From DATBFG01 sp036558645 (GTDB taxonomy: Bacteria > Acidobacteriota > Terriglobia > Terriglobales > Acidobacteriaceae): a stretch of DNA of 64,000 nt. The notes beneath the pieces were generated by a model that did no database searches, had not been told where the DNA came from, and saw only the letters and a program-made list of their open reading frames with translations. The stretch is taken from NCBI GenBank assembly GCA_036558645.1, contig DATBFG010000029.1, positions 1 to 64,000 on the forward strand. The letters are read 5' to 3'. Below, one piece after another: positions 1 to 9,528 of the stretch. A program made the translations under genes and the position numbers. The number at the start of each line of letters is the position of its first letter. Positions within the stretch are counted from its first letter, which is position 1.

Positions 1-1112
1 ACCTCATACCGGCGTCGCAATTCGGCGTCGCGCAGCAAGGCGAGAACGCTATCGGCGAATGCTACGGGCTCATCGGCAAGGATCAGGTCTCGTCCGCTCT
101 GAACGTTCAGTCCCTCTGCGCCGATCGTTGTCGAGACCACCGCCTTACCCATCGCCATGGCTTCGTAGATTTTCAATCGAGTACCACCACCTACTCGCAG
201 AGGCACGACAATAACAGTCGCATCCCGAAGGAAATCTGTCACCGAGGGAACGGTGCCTGTGACCGTGATCGATTCCGTTGCGAGCCGTCTTACACGCGTA
301 TGAGGACTGCGTCCGATCAATTGAAATTTCGCGTCCGGATAAGCTTTTTTGATCCTTGGCCAGATTTCCTTACAGAAATACTCGGCAGCATCGATGTTCG
401 GCTCCCAATCCATGGTGCCAACAAAGGCGACGCGCGGAGGAGTGCCACTGGTCGGTGGAGAGATTGCAAACTGTTTCGTATCCACTCCGGTTGGAACCAC
501 GCTGATGTCGCACGTCGGTTCCATGGCCAACATCTGCTCGCGATCCTGATCTGAAACCGCGATCACATGCCGAAATCGCCTTAATGCCGCCGTCTCATAA
601 CGTCTCATTTTTCTCGCTTCGATCTGGTATGCAAGCTTGCGCACTGGACTCGTCTCCGTGACCGCGATCCGTTCCCAAAGCTTGCTTTCGACGTTGTGCT
701 GGAACAGAACCGAAGGGATTGACAGGTGAGAAGGGAAGTTCAGCGAAGCGGACAAGAAATCGCAGACGGCAACGTCGCAGCTTTGCTCATCGAAGAATCT
801 TTTGACAGTCCGGGTGACCTCACGATCCGTGAACTTGCTAACCGAATACGGAGCGTGGTGCCGCAGGTGCCTGAGGTAATGGACGGCTTGCTTCAGTCCG
901 TCGCCGTCAGCAGCTGGCGTATGGATCGTAACTGCTCCGGGAAATTCCTTGTCGATAGCAGCTGCATAATTTTCATCGCGCGAACCGCCATAGTAGGTAA
1001 GCAACGTTACCGGATGCTTTTGGGCAAGATGTCGCAGCAGGTTATGGGAACGGATCTTTCCTCCGCTGTCCACCGGAAGCAGTTTGCCGGCTTTAACCCA
1101 TACGATCCTCAC
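1..1112 (-). CDS. GT4-family glycosyltransferase (3' end outside window)
   Basis: Sugar transferase acting on a lipid-linked or growing surface glycan at the cytoplasmic face. The minus-strand frame is open from a GTG at 1112 to the window edge (about 370 codons). The N-terminal acceptor half begins MRIVWVKAGKLLPVDSGG and carries FQHNVES near residue 138, as in exopolysaccharide GT4 enzymes. The C-terminal nucleotide-sugar half has VPTGVD, FVGTMDW and the GGGTRLKIYEAMAMGK signature near residue 306. The GTG overlaps the stop of the upstream algD-like gene by 4 bases (GTGA), indicating translational coupling. The donor and acceptor sugars cannot be told from sequence. The C-terminal end lies beyond position 1. 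Confidence 0.85.
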   Translation of the reverse strand, partial: MRIVWVKAGKLLPVDSGGKIRSHNLLRHLAQKHPVTLLTYYGGSRDENYAAAIDKEFPGAVTIHTPAADGDGLKQAVHYLRHLRHHAPYSVSKFTDREVTRTVKRFFDEQSCDVAVCDFLSASLNFPSHLSIPSVLFQHNVESKLWERIAVTETSPVRKLAYQIEARKMRRYETAALRRFRHVIAVSDQDREQMLAMEPTCDISVVPTGVDTKQFAISPPTSGTPPRVAFVGTMDWEPNIDAAEYFCKEIWPRIKKAYPDAKFQLIGRSPHTRVRRLATESITVTGTVPSVTDFLRDATVIVVPLRVGGGTRLKIYEAMAMGKAVVSTTIGAEGLNVQSGRDLILADEPVAFADSVLALLRDAELRRRYE

Positions 1113-2434
1113 CAGCAGATTCCTTGGTATGGCCCCGGACTACCTACGCGGCGATTCTTCTCGAGGTTGGCCAGGTCGATGATCGTTTGCTCCGGACGGA
1201 GTTTCGCCTCTAACGCTGCTCTGTCTATGCCGCGCGTGCCGATCACAACTACTTCAGCCTGGTTCAATACGTCGTCGAGATGCTCTCGCAGCAACGATCC
1301 AATATGGGGAATAACTTGCTCGATGTATTGCCGGTTGGATCCGATCAAGCGGCCCAATGAGACGTTGTCGTCCCATATCTGCAGGTTCTTTCCCTCTCCA
1401 AGAAGACGCTTCGCCAATTGCACCTGTGGACTCTCGCGGAGATCATCCGTCGCTGTCTTGAAACTCAGTCCGAGCAGGGCGATGTTCTTCTTGCCAGTAT
1501 CGAGCACCATCTGGACTGCGCGCTCGAAGTGGGCGTCGTTGCTCGGTAGGATGGCATCAAGCAACGGTAACTTTACATCGAGTTCTTTGCCGCGGTAGCT
1601 CAGTGCGCGGATGTCCTTTGGAAGGCAGGACCCTCCGAATGCGAATCCCGGCTTCAAGTAGGTCGACGACAGATTGAGCTTCGTATCAGCGGTAAAGATT
1701 TCTATCAACGTTTCGACGTCCACATCGAGTTGCTTGGCCAGACTTCCCATTTCATTTGCGAAATCTACTTTTAGCGCGTGCCAGGCATTGCAGGCGTACT
1801 TCACCATCTCCGCTGTCCTGAAAGAAGTCTCGAAAATGGGGCTGGATGTCCAACTGAACAGGTCACGCAAGACTGCCGCGTGTGCTGGGTCTGCTGTGCC
1901 GATCACCGTCATCGGGGGTTGCAGGAAGTCTTCGACGGCACTTCCTTCGCGCATGAATTCAGGGTTTACGCACACTCCCAACTCCTTACCCATGCGTTTG
2001 CCGCTGGCTTCCTGCAATGTGGGAACTACCACAGCGTCGGCCGTTCCAGGCAGCACCGTACTTCTCACTACGACGAGGTGAAAACTCGTCTTCTTCTTCA
2101 ACGCCTGACCCATGTCGCGACACACGGGTTCAAGATGTCCCAGGTCGAACCTACCATTCCGAAGACCAGGTGTTCCCACGCATACAAAAGAGATGTCCGA
2201 CTGCATGACGGCCGTTTCCACATCCTGGGTGGCGTGAAGCCTGCATGCACGGTGACACTCGGCGGCCATCTCGGCGACGCCGGGTTCGACAATGGAGCTC
2301 TTGCCCATTTCCATCAGGCGAACCTTGTCTGCATTGAGGTCCACTCCAATCACGGAGTTGCCCTTGTGCGCAAGACAAGTGGCGGTGACAGTACCGACGT
2401 AACCCAAGCCGAAGACGCTAATAGACCGACTCAT
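1109..2434 (-). CDS. algD: GDP-mannose 6-dehydrogenase (AlgD type)
   Basis: Oxidises a nucleotide sugar at C6 with two NAD+ to give a uronic acid. 441 residues, full length for the UDP-glucose/GDP-mannose dehydrogenase family. The Rossmann motif GLGYVG is at 9-14, VRSTVLPGT near 124, the YACNAWHALKVDFANE helix near 213-227 and the catalytic cysteine is Cys270 in FGGSCLPKD. The GKSSIVEPG, LNLSS and terminal GICW elements resemble AlgD more than UDP-glucose dehydrogenases, so GDP-mannuronate is the likely product. This is inference from motifs; UDP-glucose remains possible. It is coupled to the downstream glycosyltransferase and divergent from the plus-strand glycan genes. Confidence 0.85.
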   Translation of the reverse strand: MSRSISVFGLGYVGTVTATCLAHKGNSVIGVDLNADKVRLMEMGKSSIVEPGVAEMAAECHRACRLHATQDVETAVMQSDISFVCVGTPGLRNGRFDLGHLEPVCRDMGQALKKKTSFHLVVVRSTVLPGTADAVVVPTLQEASGKRMGKELGVCVNPEFMREGSAVEDFLQPPMTVIGTADPAHAAVLRDLFSWTSSPIFETSFRTAEMVKYACNAWHALKVDFANEMGSLAKQLDVDVETLIEIFTADTKLNLSSTYLKPGFAFGGSCLPKDIRALSYRGKELDVKLPLLDAILPSNDAHFERAVQMVLDTGKKNIALLGLSFKTATDDLRESPQVQLAKRLLGEGKNLQIWDDNVSLGRLIGSNRQYIEQVIPHIGSLLREHLDDVLNQAEVVVIGTRGIDRAALEAKLRPEQTIIDLANLEKNRRVGSPGPYQGICW

Positions 2435-2695
2435 GCTCGTGCTTTATCCTGACCTGTTACAACGTACAATATTAGCTTTGTACGATGAAAAGCCGAAGGG
2501 GCCGCCTCGTTGAGCCCACTCTTCTGCATCAATCGCAAGACATTGCAAGCCGGCGGCCAGCAGACTGAGACCTCCCCCGAGGGGCCGCTGAACTCGAACG
2601 AAAAGCAATTACGGCTCGTTGCGGAGCTAGCTCAAGAAGCCCAGCGCAAGTCAGCGGTGACTGTAACAAGAATAGTGGGCACACGGTAGATAACC

Positions 2696-3937
2696 TTGGA
2701 GATCGCACCCGTAACGACAGCGGTATCGAACCTGAAGAGCGGTGCGCCGTCTCATGCCGGGGATCGATCTCGACCGGAAGCGTCGCGGTGTGTCCGTGCT
2801 GAAAGACGCAGGGTTTTCTTCCTGGTGGATTCACTGCAGCTCGGCGGCACGGAAACCCAGGCTGTGGAACTTGCGTTGCGTCTATCTAGCACGACCTACG
2901 ACGTAACCCTGGGGTGCTTGAAAAAAGAAGGCCCGTTGCTGGAGCGGCTCAACAAAACCTGCATTCGCGTAGAGGAGTTTTATCCCAGAGGAGGACTGGA
3001 CTCATTCGGCGGTCTCTACCAGTTGCTCCGCCTCCGCAATTACCTCCGCAAGGGAAAGTTCGATGTCGTCCACACTCACGACTTGTGGTCGAATCTGGTG
3101 GGGATTCCTGCTGCGAAATTGGCAGACGTACCGGTAACTGTCAGTAGCCAGCGTGATCTCTCGCATGATACGTGGTACAAGTCGGTACCCGGACGCCTGC
3201 TTCGAGAAGCGCAGCGTCGATCAACGGTTGTGCTCACGAATGCGAACGCCATTCGGGAGGGTCTGATCCGGCAAGAAGGCTTCGTACCTGCCAGGGTCAA
3301 GGTGATTCACAATGGCATTGACACTGAACGGTTCACGAACGCCGTGCCCGATCGGGTCAGGCTTTTCTACGGCCTGTCCGACTGCAGGTTCGTGGTCCTG
3401 GTCGGAAATATGCACAGTGATGTCAAGGGACACCCAACGTTGATCGCGGCAGCGCGAAGGGTATTGAACGTCTTTCCGAACGTCCGGTTTGTACTGGTAG
3501 GCGATGGCCATCGCAGGAAGGCCTTTGAGCAGATGGTCGCAGACGCGAAACTTGGGGCCAACTTCCTTTTCTTTGGCTCTCGCAGTGATGTACCTGACAT
3601 CCTTGCTTCCTGCGATATCGGGATTCTGCCCTCTGACTCCGAGGGCTTGCCAAACGCCCTGCTCGAATACATGGCCGCGGGCTTGCCTACAATCGCCACC
3701 CGGGTCGGCGGAAACATGGAAGTCATCGCCGATAGGACGACAGGACTATTGATTCCTCCTCAGAACCCCGCAGCTCTGGCAGAATCGCTAATCAGATTGC
3801 TCAACGATTCATCTCTCGCACGTCGTCTTGGTACCAATGGTCAACGCTTCGTGCGGGAACGGTTCAGCTTCGAGAGCCTAACGCGTGCAGTTGACGACCT
3901 GTATAGCCACCTTCTGCAGGTCAAAGGGATCGCGTGA
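2696..3937 (+). CDS. GT4-family glycosyltransferase
   Basis: Retaining GT-B glycosyltransferase expected to extend a surface polysaccharide. The N-terminal domain contains FFLVDSLQLGGTETQAVELA (about residues 40-60), the glycine loop of GT4 enzymes, and FDVVHTHD near 120. The C-terminal domain has VIHNGIDTERF, LVGNMHSDVKGH, FLFFGSRSDVP and the SEGLPNALLEYMAAGLP donor signature near 320. The first in-frame start is TTG 2696 with no clear ribosome site, so the first 35 or so residues are uncertain. The stop overlaps the next gene by 4 bases. It heads the plus-strand operon 2696-9370. Confidence 0.85.
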   Translation: MEIAPVTTAVSNLKSGAPSHAGDRSRPEASRCVRAERRRVFFLVDSLQLGGTETQAVELALRLSSTTYDVTLGCLKKEGPLLERLNKTCIRVEEFYPRGGLDSFGGLYQLLRLRNYLRKGKFDVVHTHDLWSNLVGIPAAKLADVPVTVSSQRDLSHDTWYKSVPGRLLREAQRRSTVVLTNANAIREGLIRQEGFVPARVKVIHNGIDTERFTNAVPDRVRLFYGLSDCRFVVLVGNMHSDVKGHPTLIAAARRVLNVFPNVRFVLVGDGHRRKAFEQMVADAKLGANFLFFGSRSDVPDILASCDIGILPSDSEGLPNALLEYMAAGLPTIATRVGGNMEVIADRTTGLLIPPQNPAALAESLIRLLNDSSLARRLGTNGQRFVRERFSFESLTRAVDDLYSHLLQVKGIA

Positions 3938-5037
3938 AGGAATCGTACAGAATCCTCCAGATCGGAAACTATCCCCCTCCGATGTGCGGATGGGCGATCC
4001 AGACCAAGCTCGTCACCCAGGAACTTCGACGACGCGGACACGTTTGCGACGTCCTGAAGATTAACGAAAACCGTAAGATCAAGGATTCCGCTTACATCGA
4101 TGTGCAGGGCGGGTGGGATTACTTCCTGAAAGTCCTGATGCATTCATTACAGGGATATCGGCTGAACGTACACGTCAACGGCATGTCGAAAAAAGGATAT
4201 CTTCTCGCCCTTGCTGCCGTTCTCGCCGGCCGCCTAACCCTCCGTCCGGCGCGCCTGACGTTTCACGGCGGGCTGGGTCAGGATTACTTTCCGCGACCCG
4301 ATTCTGGCTGGTTGCGCCTTGCCTTTCGCTGCTTGTTTCAGTTGGCTGGAGGCATTGCGTGCGATAGTCAGGAGATCCGTCGTGCGATTATCGACTATGG
4401 AATCGCGCCCGACAAAGTCACAGCCATCGCGACATTTTCCACCCAGTATGTCACCTTCCAGCCTGCCATGCTATCGACCGAAGTCGATGCCTTCTTCAGT
4501 TCGCATCATCCCGTATTCTTTTGCTACGTCTCGTTTCGCCCCGAGTATCGTCTAGATGTCCTTAGGGAGGGAATGAATCGCTACCGTGCGCATCATCCGA
4601 AGGCGGGGTTTATCTGGCTCGGATTTCCGGCGAAGGAAATTCCAATGGCGCAGAATTTCATCAAGGAATGGCCATCGGATGAGCGTCAGAGTCTATTGCT
4701 GCTTGGTAATCTGACTCACGACCAGTTTCTTACGCTCATGACCAGGTCGTATGCTTGCCTGCGTACCCCTGCCTGTGACGGGGTTGCTGCATCGGTGCTG
4801 GAAGCACTGGCGTTGGGTATCCCCGTCGTTGCAAGCGAGAATGGGCGTCGCCCAGAAGGCGTGATCAGCTACGACGAAACTTCCGCAGAAGATATGTCCA
4901 CAAAATTGCAGTATCTGACCGAGCACTATGAAGAGCTGAAGAGCCGCATTCATCCTGTTCCAGTCGCGGACAATATAGCGATGATGGCGGATTGGTTATG
5001 CGGCCAGGCGAGCTCTGGGGTTACGCATGCCGGATAA
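3934..5037 (+). CDS. glycosyltransferase, GT4-like
   Basis: Second glycosyltransferase of the operon. 367 residues starting at a GTG that overlaps the previous stop (GTGA). The N-terminus RILQIGNYPPPMCGWAIQ matches the GNYPPP-x-GG loop of GT4 enzymes; the usual GG appears here as CGW. The C-terminal region has LLLLGNLTHDQFLTLM followed by CDGVAASVLEALALGIPV, the donor-site glutamate region. The downstream heparinase-family gene starts 11 bases before its stop, so the genes are translated together. Acceptor and donor are unknown. Confidence 0.8.
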   Translation: MKESYRILQIGNYPPPMCGWAIQTKLVTQELRRRGHVCDVLKINENRKIKDSAYIDVQGGWDYFLKVLMHSLQGYRLNVHVNGMSKKGYLLALAAVLAGRLTLRPARLTFHGGLGQDYFPRPDSGWLRLAFRCLFQLAGGIACDSQEIRRAIIDYGIAPDKVTAIATFSTQYVTFQPAMLSTEVDAFFSSHHPVFFCYVSFRPEYRLDVLREGMNRYRAHHPKAGFIWLGFPAKEIPMAQNFIKEWPSDERQSLLLLGNLTHDQFLTLMTRSYACLRTPACDGVAASVLEALALGIPVVASENGRRPEGVISYDETSAEDMSTKLQYLTEHYEELKSRIHPVPVADNIAMMADWLCGQASSGVTHAG

Positions 5038-7420
5038 GGCGATTCGGCAGCGATGGCAGCGGCTGCAGGGCATGACCCATCGAGAGATATTGTCACGTTC
5101 AAAACTGGAGCTGGTGAAGCGGACGGATGAGTTTCTATCACGCTTAGGATACGACTTCTCCGGACATGTTGGCATTCGTGAAGGACAAGTCGCAGCTGCA
5201 AGGTTCTTCTTCACAACGGAAGAGATTCCATCGATCATCGCGACTCTCGCGGCTATGTTGCCGCAGGAAAAGCAAGATATAGTTGTCCGTGCAAATCGAA
5301 TCTGCGAACACCGATTCGATCTGCTTGGCTTCGACACCCTCGACTTTGGAGCCCAGATCGACTGGCACCTCGATCCCGTCCACGAGAAGCGCGCGCCGCG
5401 CGAGATCTTTCATAAAGTTCCATTCCTCGACTTCGAGCAGTGCGGTGACGTCAAGATTCCGTGGGAACTGAACCGGCATCAGCACTTTGTCACACTTGCT
5501 AAAGCATACCGGATTACTGGTGACGAGAAATTTGCAACCGAGGTCTTCGCCCAATGGAAGCATTGGCATCGTGAGAATCCATACGCGGTCGGGCTGAATT
5601 GGGCGAGCAGCCTTGAGATCGCTTTCCGGAGTCTCTCGTGGTTTTGGGCGTATTACCTGCTTGCCGGGAGCCCCAATACGCCTGCCGGATTCGACGCCGA
5701 GTTCCTTCGTGCTCAGGCACTCAACGGGCGTCACATTGAGCGCTATCTCTCCACATACTTCTCTCCCAATACCCATCTGGTAGGTGAGGCAGTGGCCCTC
5801 TTCTTCCTCGGTACTTTGCTTCCGCAGCTAAAAGACGCAAAACGCTGGCAAACTATGGGATGGCGAATTGTGCTGGCGGAAGCTGGGAACCAGATCCGGG
5901 ATGATGGGATGCACTTCGAGCAGTCCACGTATTATCACGTCTATGCGCTGGATTTTTTCCTGCATGCGGCAGTGCTCGCCAGCTTGAATGAAATCTCGAT
6001 TCCGCCTGAACTGGAAGCGACAATCCAGAAGATGCTCGACGCGCTGGCACTACTGGGGCAGAGAGGGAACGTGCCACGATTTGGCGATGACGATGGTGGG
6101 CGCGTGTTTGACGGTAGCCGAAACCGTGCGGAGCACCTGCTCGATCCGCTGGCAACTGGCGCTGTGCTTTTTGGGCGCGGCGACTACAAAGCTCTTTCAG
6201 CAGGGTTGCGCGAGGAGAATATCTGGTTACTCGGCATGCAAGGCGTCGCCGAGTTTGAGCAGCTCGAGTACAAGCCAGTAGAGCGGAAGTCCGCTGCTCT
6301 CGCATCTTCCGGACTGCACATCATGGAGGCAGTCAATGCGCGGTTGGTGATCGACGCTGGTCCTCACGGTTCGGGCAGCGGCGGTCACGGCCATGCGGAT
6401 GCGCTCAGCTTATCTATCAGTGATCATCAAGGTCCGCTGCTGATCGATCCAGGAACGCTTGAATACGTCGGGCCAGGCATCGGCCGCAATCAGCACCGGG
6501 GAACCCCCGCTCACAACACCGTGGCGGTAGATGACAAGGATCAAGCCGATGCGACAGGTCCGTTCTCCTGGTCGAGCTTGCCGTCTGTTGAGGCGGAGAA
6601 ATGGATCAGCGGCGAGAATTTCGATCTCTTTGTCGGCAGTCACGATGGATACCGGCGGCTTGAGAACCCTGTCGTCCACCGGCGCTACGTATTCGGGTTA
6701 AAGTCAGAGTTCTTTCTTGTGCGCGATGTGTTGGCGGGCGAAGGCCAACATCGCGCGGATGTATTCTGGCATTTCGCTCCGGAGTTGCGGCTAGCGGACA
6801 AGCGCTGCGAATCGTTTCTCGACCAGCGCCGGGAACGAGGGGTTCTTGCGCTTGCGGTAAGAGGTCATGGCTGGGCGCAGGATGTCCGGCAAGGTTCGTG
6901 GTCCCCCGTCTATGGGAAAGCCGAACGCGCGACAGTCCTGCACTTTGGTACCAGCACGACGTTCCCCGTTGAGTTCGCGACGCTTCTTGTGCCTGTTGTT
7001 CGAGCAAGGATCAACATCGGTGAGTTGACGGTCGCTGCAGGGGCATCCACTAAGAGCAGTGTTCGCGGATATCGATATACGAATTCACAACGCGAGCATT
7101 ACGCATACTTCGCTGGCGGACAACATTGGTCCGCGGGCAGTTGGACAAGCGATGCGGAGTTTCTCTACTGGGGAACCAACACCCAAGGAAACGATCGCTT
7201 GCTTATCTTCTGCAACGGGTCCTATGTTGAGATGAATGGGAAAAGGATGGTTTCTTGCACAAAGAGTATCACGCGGTGCGAACTCCGAATCTCAGAGGAT
7301 GGGGTAAAGCTGTTCTCGTCTGATGACGATGCCGTGGAATTAGAGTCATCCCTAAATGGTACAAGCCCAAGGGAAGCTGATTCCGCCAGTGTGCCTGATC
7401 TTCGGGGGAAGTCCAACTAG
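5027..7420 (+). CDS. heparinase II/III family protein (polysaccharide lyase-like)
   Basis: Predicted uronic-acid polysaccharide lyase or modification enzyme. 797 residues. The alpha/alpha-toroid N-terminal domain holds the family segments SPNTHLVGEA near 248 and QSTYYHVYALDFF near 299, where the Asn, Tyr and His of heparinase II/III-like lyases sit. The C-terminal beta-sheet domain starts with GSGSGGHGHADALSLS near 450, the conserved metal/His segment. No signal peptide is visible, which is common for members embedded in exopolysaccharide operons. It overlaps the preceding glycosyltransferase by 11 bases and abuts asnB. With an AlgD-type gene alongside, a mannuronate-containing substrate is a reasonable inference. 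Confidence 0.85.
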   Translation: MPDKAIRQRWQRLQGMTHREILSRSKLELVKRTDEFLSRLGYDFSGHVGIREGQVAAARFFFTTEEIPSIIATLAAMLPQEKQDIVVRANRICEHRFDLLGFDTLDFGAQIDWHLDPVHEKRAPREIFHKVPFLDFEQCGDVKIPWELNRHQHFVTLAKAYRITGDEKFATEVFAQWKHWHRENPYAVGLNWASSLEIAFRSLSWFWAYYLLAGSPNTPAGFDAEFLRAQALNGRHIERYLSTYFSPNTHLVGEAVALFFLGTLLPQLKDAKRWQTMGWRIVLAEAGNQIRDDGMHFEQSTYYHVYALDFFLHAAVLASLNEISIPPELEATIQKMLDALALLGQRGNVPRFGDDDGGRVFDGSRNRAEHLLDPLATGAVLFGRGDYKALSAGLREENIWLLGMQGVAEFEQLEYKPVERKSAALASSGLHIMEAVNARLVIDAGPHGSGSGGHGHADALSLSISDHQGPLLIDPGTLEYVGPGIGRNQHRGTPAHNTVAVDDKDQADATGPFSWSSLPSVEAEKWISGENFDLFVGSHDGYRRLENPVVHRRYVFGLKSEFFLVRDVLAGEGQHRADVFWHFAPELRLADKRCESFLDQRRERGVLALAVRGHGWAQDVRQGSWSPVYGKAERATVLHFGTSTTFPVEFATLLVPVVRARINIGELTVAAGASTKSSVRGYRYTNSQREHYAYFAGGQHWSAGSWTSDAEFLYWGTNTQGNDRLLIFCNGSYVEMNGKRMVSCTKSITRCELRISEDGVKLFSSDDDAVELESSLNGTSPREADSASVPDLRGKSN

Positions 7421-9370
7421 ATGTGCGGCATCTGCGGCATCTTCTATCTCGATCGCAATGTGCATGTGCAGCATGCGTCGCTAGCAGCTATGAATCAGCA
7501 GCTGGTTCATCGTGGCCCGGACGACGATGGCCTGTTTGTTGAGGAAAATGTCGGGCTTGCCGTCCGGCGATTGAGCATCATTGACATCAAGACCGGACGT
7601 CAGCCAATCACTGACGAGAACGAAAGCGTCTGGATAGTCTATAACGGCGAAATTTATAATCACGCCGAATTGCGCGATCGGCTTGAGGCTCGCGGACATC
7701 GTTACCGCACCAAAAGCGACACGGAAACCGTCGTCCATCTTTACGAAGAGTACGGGCAAGGGTGTGTGCAGCATCTGCGCGGAATGTTTGGCTTCGCCAT
7801 CTGGGACAGGCGCAAGCGCCAGCTGTTCGTGGCTCGTGACCGACTGGGCATCAAGCCTCTTTACTATCGTTACGACGGATCTACGTTTCTCTTCGGTTCT
7901 GAGATCAAGGCCATCCTCGCCTATCCGGGAGTCGAGCGTGAGTTCAATCACTGCAGCTTGGCGGAGTACCTTGCATTTGGCTACGTTGCAGGCGAGCAAA
8001 CGATGTTCGCAGGAATTCAGAAGCTTCTACCTGGGCATACTCTAACGCTCGATGAATCCGGCAAGCTCTCGATCGAGAAGTATTGGGACCTCCGGACCAG
8101 GCCGGACGAGGCCTCAAAATCACGTGAATACTACATTCAAACGTACCGCGAGATGCTGGAGCAGAGTGTCTCCTCGCATTTGATGAGCGATGTTCCGCTA
8201 GGAGTGTTTCTCAGCGGAGGACTCGACTCGAGCGCCATTGCTGCTCTTGCCACCAAGATTCGGCAGGGTCCGATCGAGACCTTCTCCGTAGGCTACGATG
8301 AAGAGCAGTTCAGTGAGTTGCCGGCCGCGCTGCAAGTTGCGCAGCATATCAATTCCAATCATCATGAAGTCCGGCTGAGCCGCGAAGAATTCTTTCAGGC
8401 TTTACCGCAACTTATCCGTCATGAGGACGAGCCGATCGCCTGGCCATCGAGCGTGGCGCTTTACTTTGTCGCGCGCCTGGCGCGCGAACGAGTCACTGTC
8501 GTCCTTACCGGTGAAGGAAGTGACGAAACGCTCGGTGGCTATACCCGTTATGCCTGGACGATCAAGAACGCACGCATGGATACCACTTACCGCGCGATTG
8601 CACCCGAGTTCCTGCGTCGCGGCCTGCGTAACGCCCTCGATGCACTGTCCATGTCGGCCGGCCTGCATCGCAAGCTGGACCACACTTTTCTCAAGCGCGA
8701 TGGTGAGTCTTGGTCATCGTTCTATTTCGACAACTTCTATTCGGCATTCTCTGCCGCAGAGCAGGGTGAATTACTCACGGATTCGGCTCGAGCCAATGAG
8801 GGCGACGCATACGCCGGATCGATGATGTACTGGGACGGCTCGTCCGGTGACATGCTGCATCGAATGCTCTACACGGACATCAAGACTTATTTGGTTGAGT
8901 TGCTGATGAAGCAGGACCAGATGAGCATGGCTGCTTCGATCGAGAGCCGCGTACCATTTCTTGATCATCAGTTGGTCGAGTTCGCGGCCAACATTCCTCC
9001 CGGTCTCCTAATCAAGGGCCTGGCTGGAAAGCAGATCCTTAAGGACGCCGTCGATGACATCCTTCCGCATGCGATCATCCATCGGCGAAAGATGGGATTT
9101 CCCACGCCTTGGGACGCTTGGCTCTCCGGGCCTCAACTGAACCAATTGGAGCAGATGCTGACCGAGACGCGAAGCATCGACCGCGGTCTCTTCCGACGCG
9201 AAGCCGTGAAACGCCTATTCGATGAACATCGTGCCAAACGCCGCGATCACGGAAATCGCATCTGGCGCCTGCTGAACTTGGAGCTCTGGTACCGGGTCAT
9301 GATCGATGGGGAGAGAGTTGAGCCTGGCGTCTCGATGCGGAGTGGCGCGCTGGAACGAGCCAGAAGTTGA
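7421..9370 (+). CDS. asnB: asparagine synthetase (glutamine-hydrolysing) / glycan-locus amidotransferase
   Basis: Class II glutamine amidotransferase fused to an ATP-pyrophosphatase domain. 649 residues. Cys2 in MCGICGIF is the glutaminase nucleophile; HRGPDDDG near 32, RRLSIID and VYNGEIYN near 80 complete that domain. The synthetase domain has VFLSGGLDSSAIAA near 264 and GEGSDETLGGY near 364. ATG 7421 follows directly on the previous stop TAG, so it is translationally linked. Within an exopolysaccharide operon this family often amidates sugar carboxylates or a glycan precursor instead of making free asparagine; the sequence does not separate the two. Confidence 0.88.
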   Translation: MCGICGIFYLDRNVHVQHASLAAMNQQLVHRGPDDDGLFVEENVGLAVRRLSIIDIKTGRQPITDENESVWIVYNGEIYNHAELRDRLEARGHRYRTKSDTETVVHLYEEYGQGCVQHLRGMFGFAIWDRRKRQLFVARDRLGIKPLYYRYDGSTFLFGSEIKAILAYPGVEREFNHCSLAEYLAFGYVAGEQTMFAGIQKLLPGHTLTLDESGKLSIEKYWDLRTRPDEASKSREYYIQTYREMLEQSVSSHLMSDVPLGVFLSGGLDSSAIAALATKIRQGPIETFSVGYDEEQFSELPAALQVAQHINSNHHEVRLSREEFFQALPQLIRHEDEPIAWPSSVALYFVARLARERVTVVLTGEGSDETLGGYTRYAWTIKNARMDTTYRAIAPEFLRRGLRNALDALSMSAGLHRKLDHTFLKRDGESWSSFYFDNFYSAFSAAEQGELLTDSARANEGDAYAGSMMYWDGSSGDMLHRMLYTDIKTYLVELLMKQDQMSMAASIESRVPFLDHQLVEFAANIPPGLLIKGLAGKQILKDAVDDILPHAIIHRRKMGFPTPWDAWLSGPQLNQLEQMLTETRSIDRGLFRREAVKRLFDEHRAKRRDHGNRIWRLLNLELWYRVMIDGERVEPGVSMRSGALERARS

Positions 9371-9528
9371 TCGTCATGTCAGCCCACCGTTGCAACCGTC
9401 CGAACCCAGGTTCACAACCAGCGCAGCCATTATGGCGTTGGAAACTCCCGCCAACCGCGTAAACTGGCCAAGCGCAGACTTACGTCACCCGCTGCCAAAT
9501 CGCCTGGACTGCCGCACGAGGGCCCAAC

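Noticed and set aside
726..1598. 290-codon plus-strand frame
   Set aside because: Lies opposite algD and the adjoining glycosyltransferase, has arginine/serine-rich content with no family motifs, and no ribosome site.
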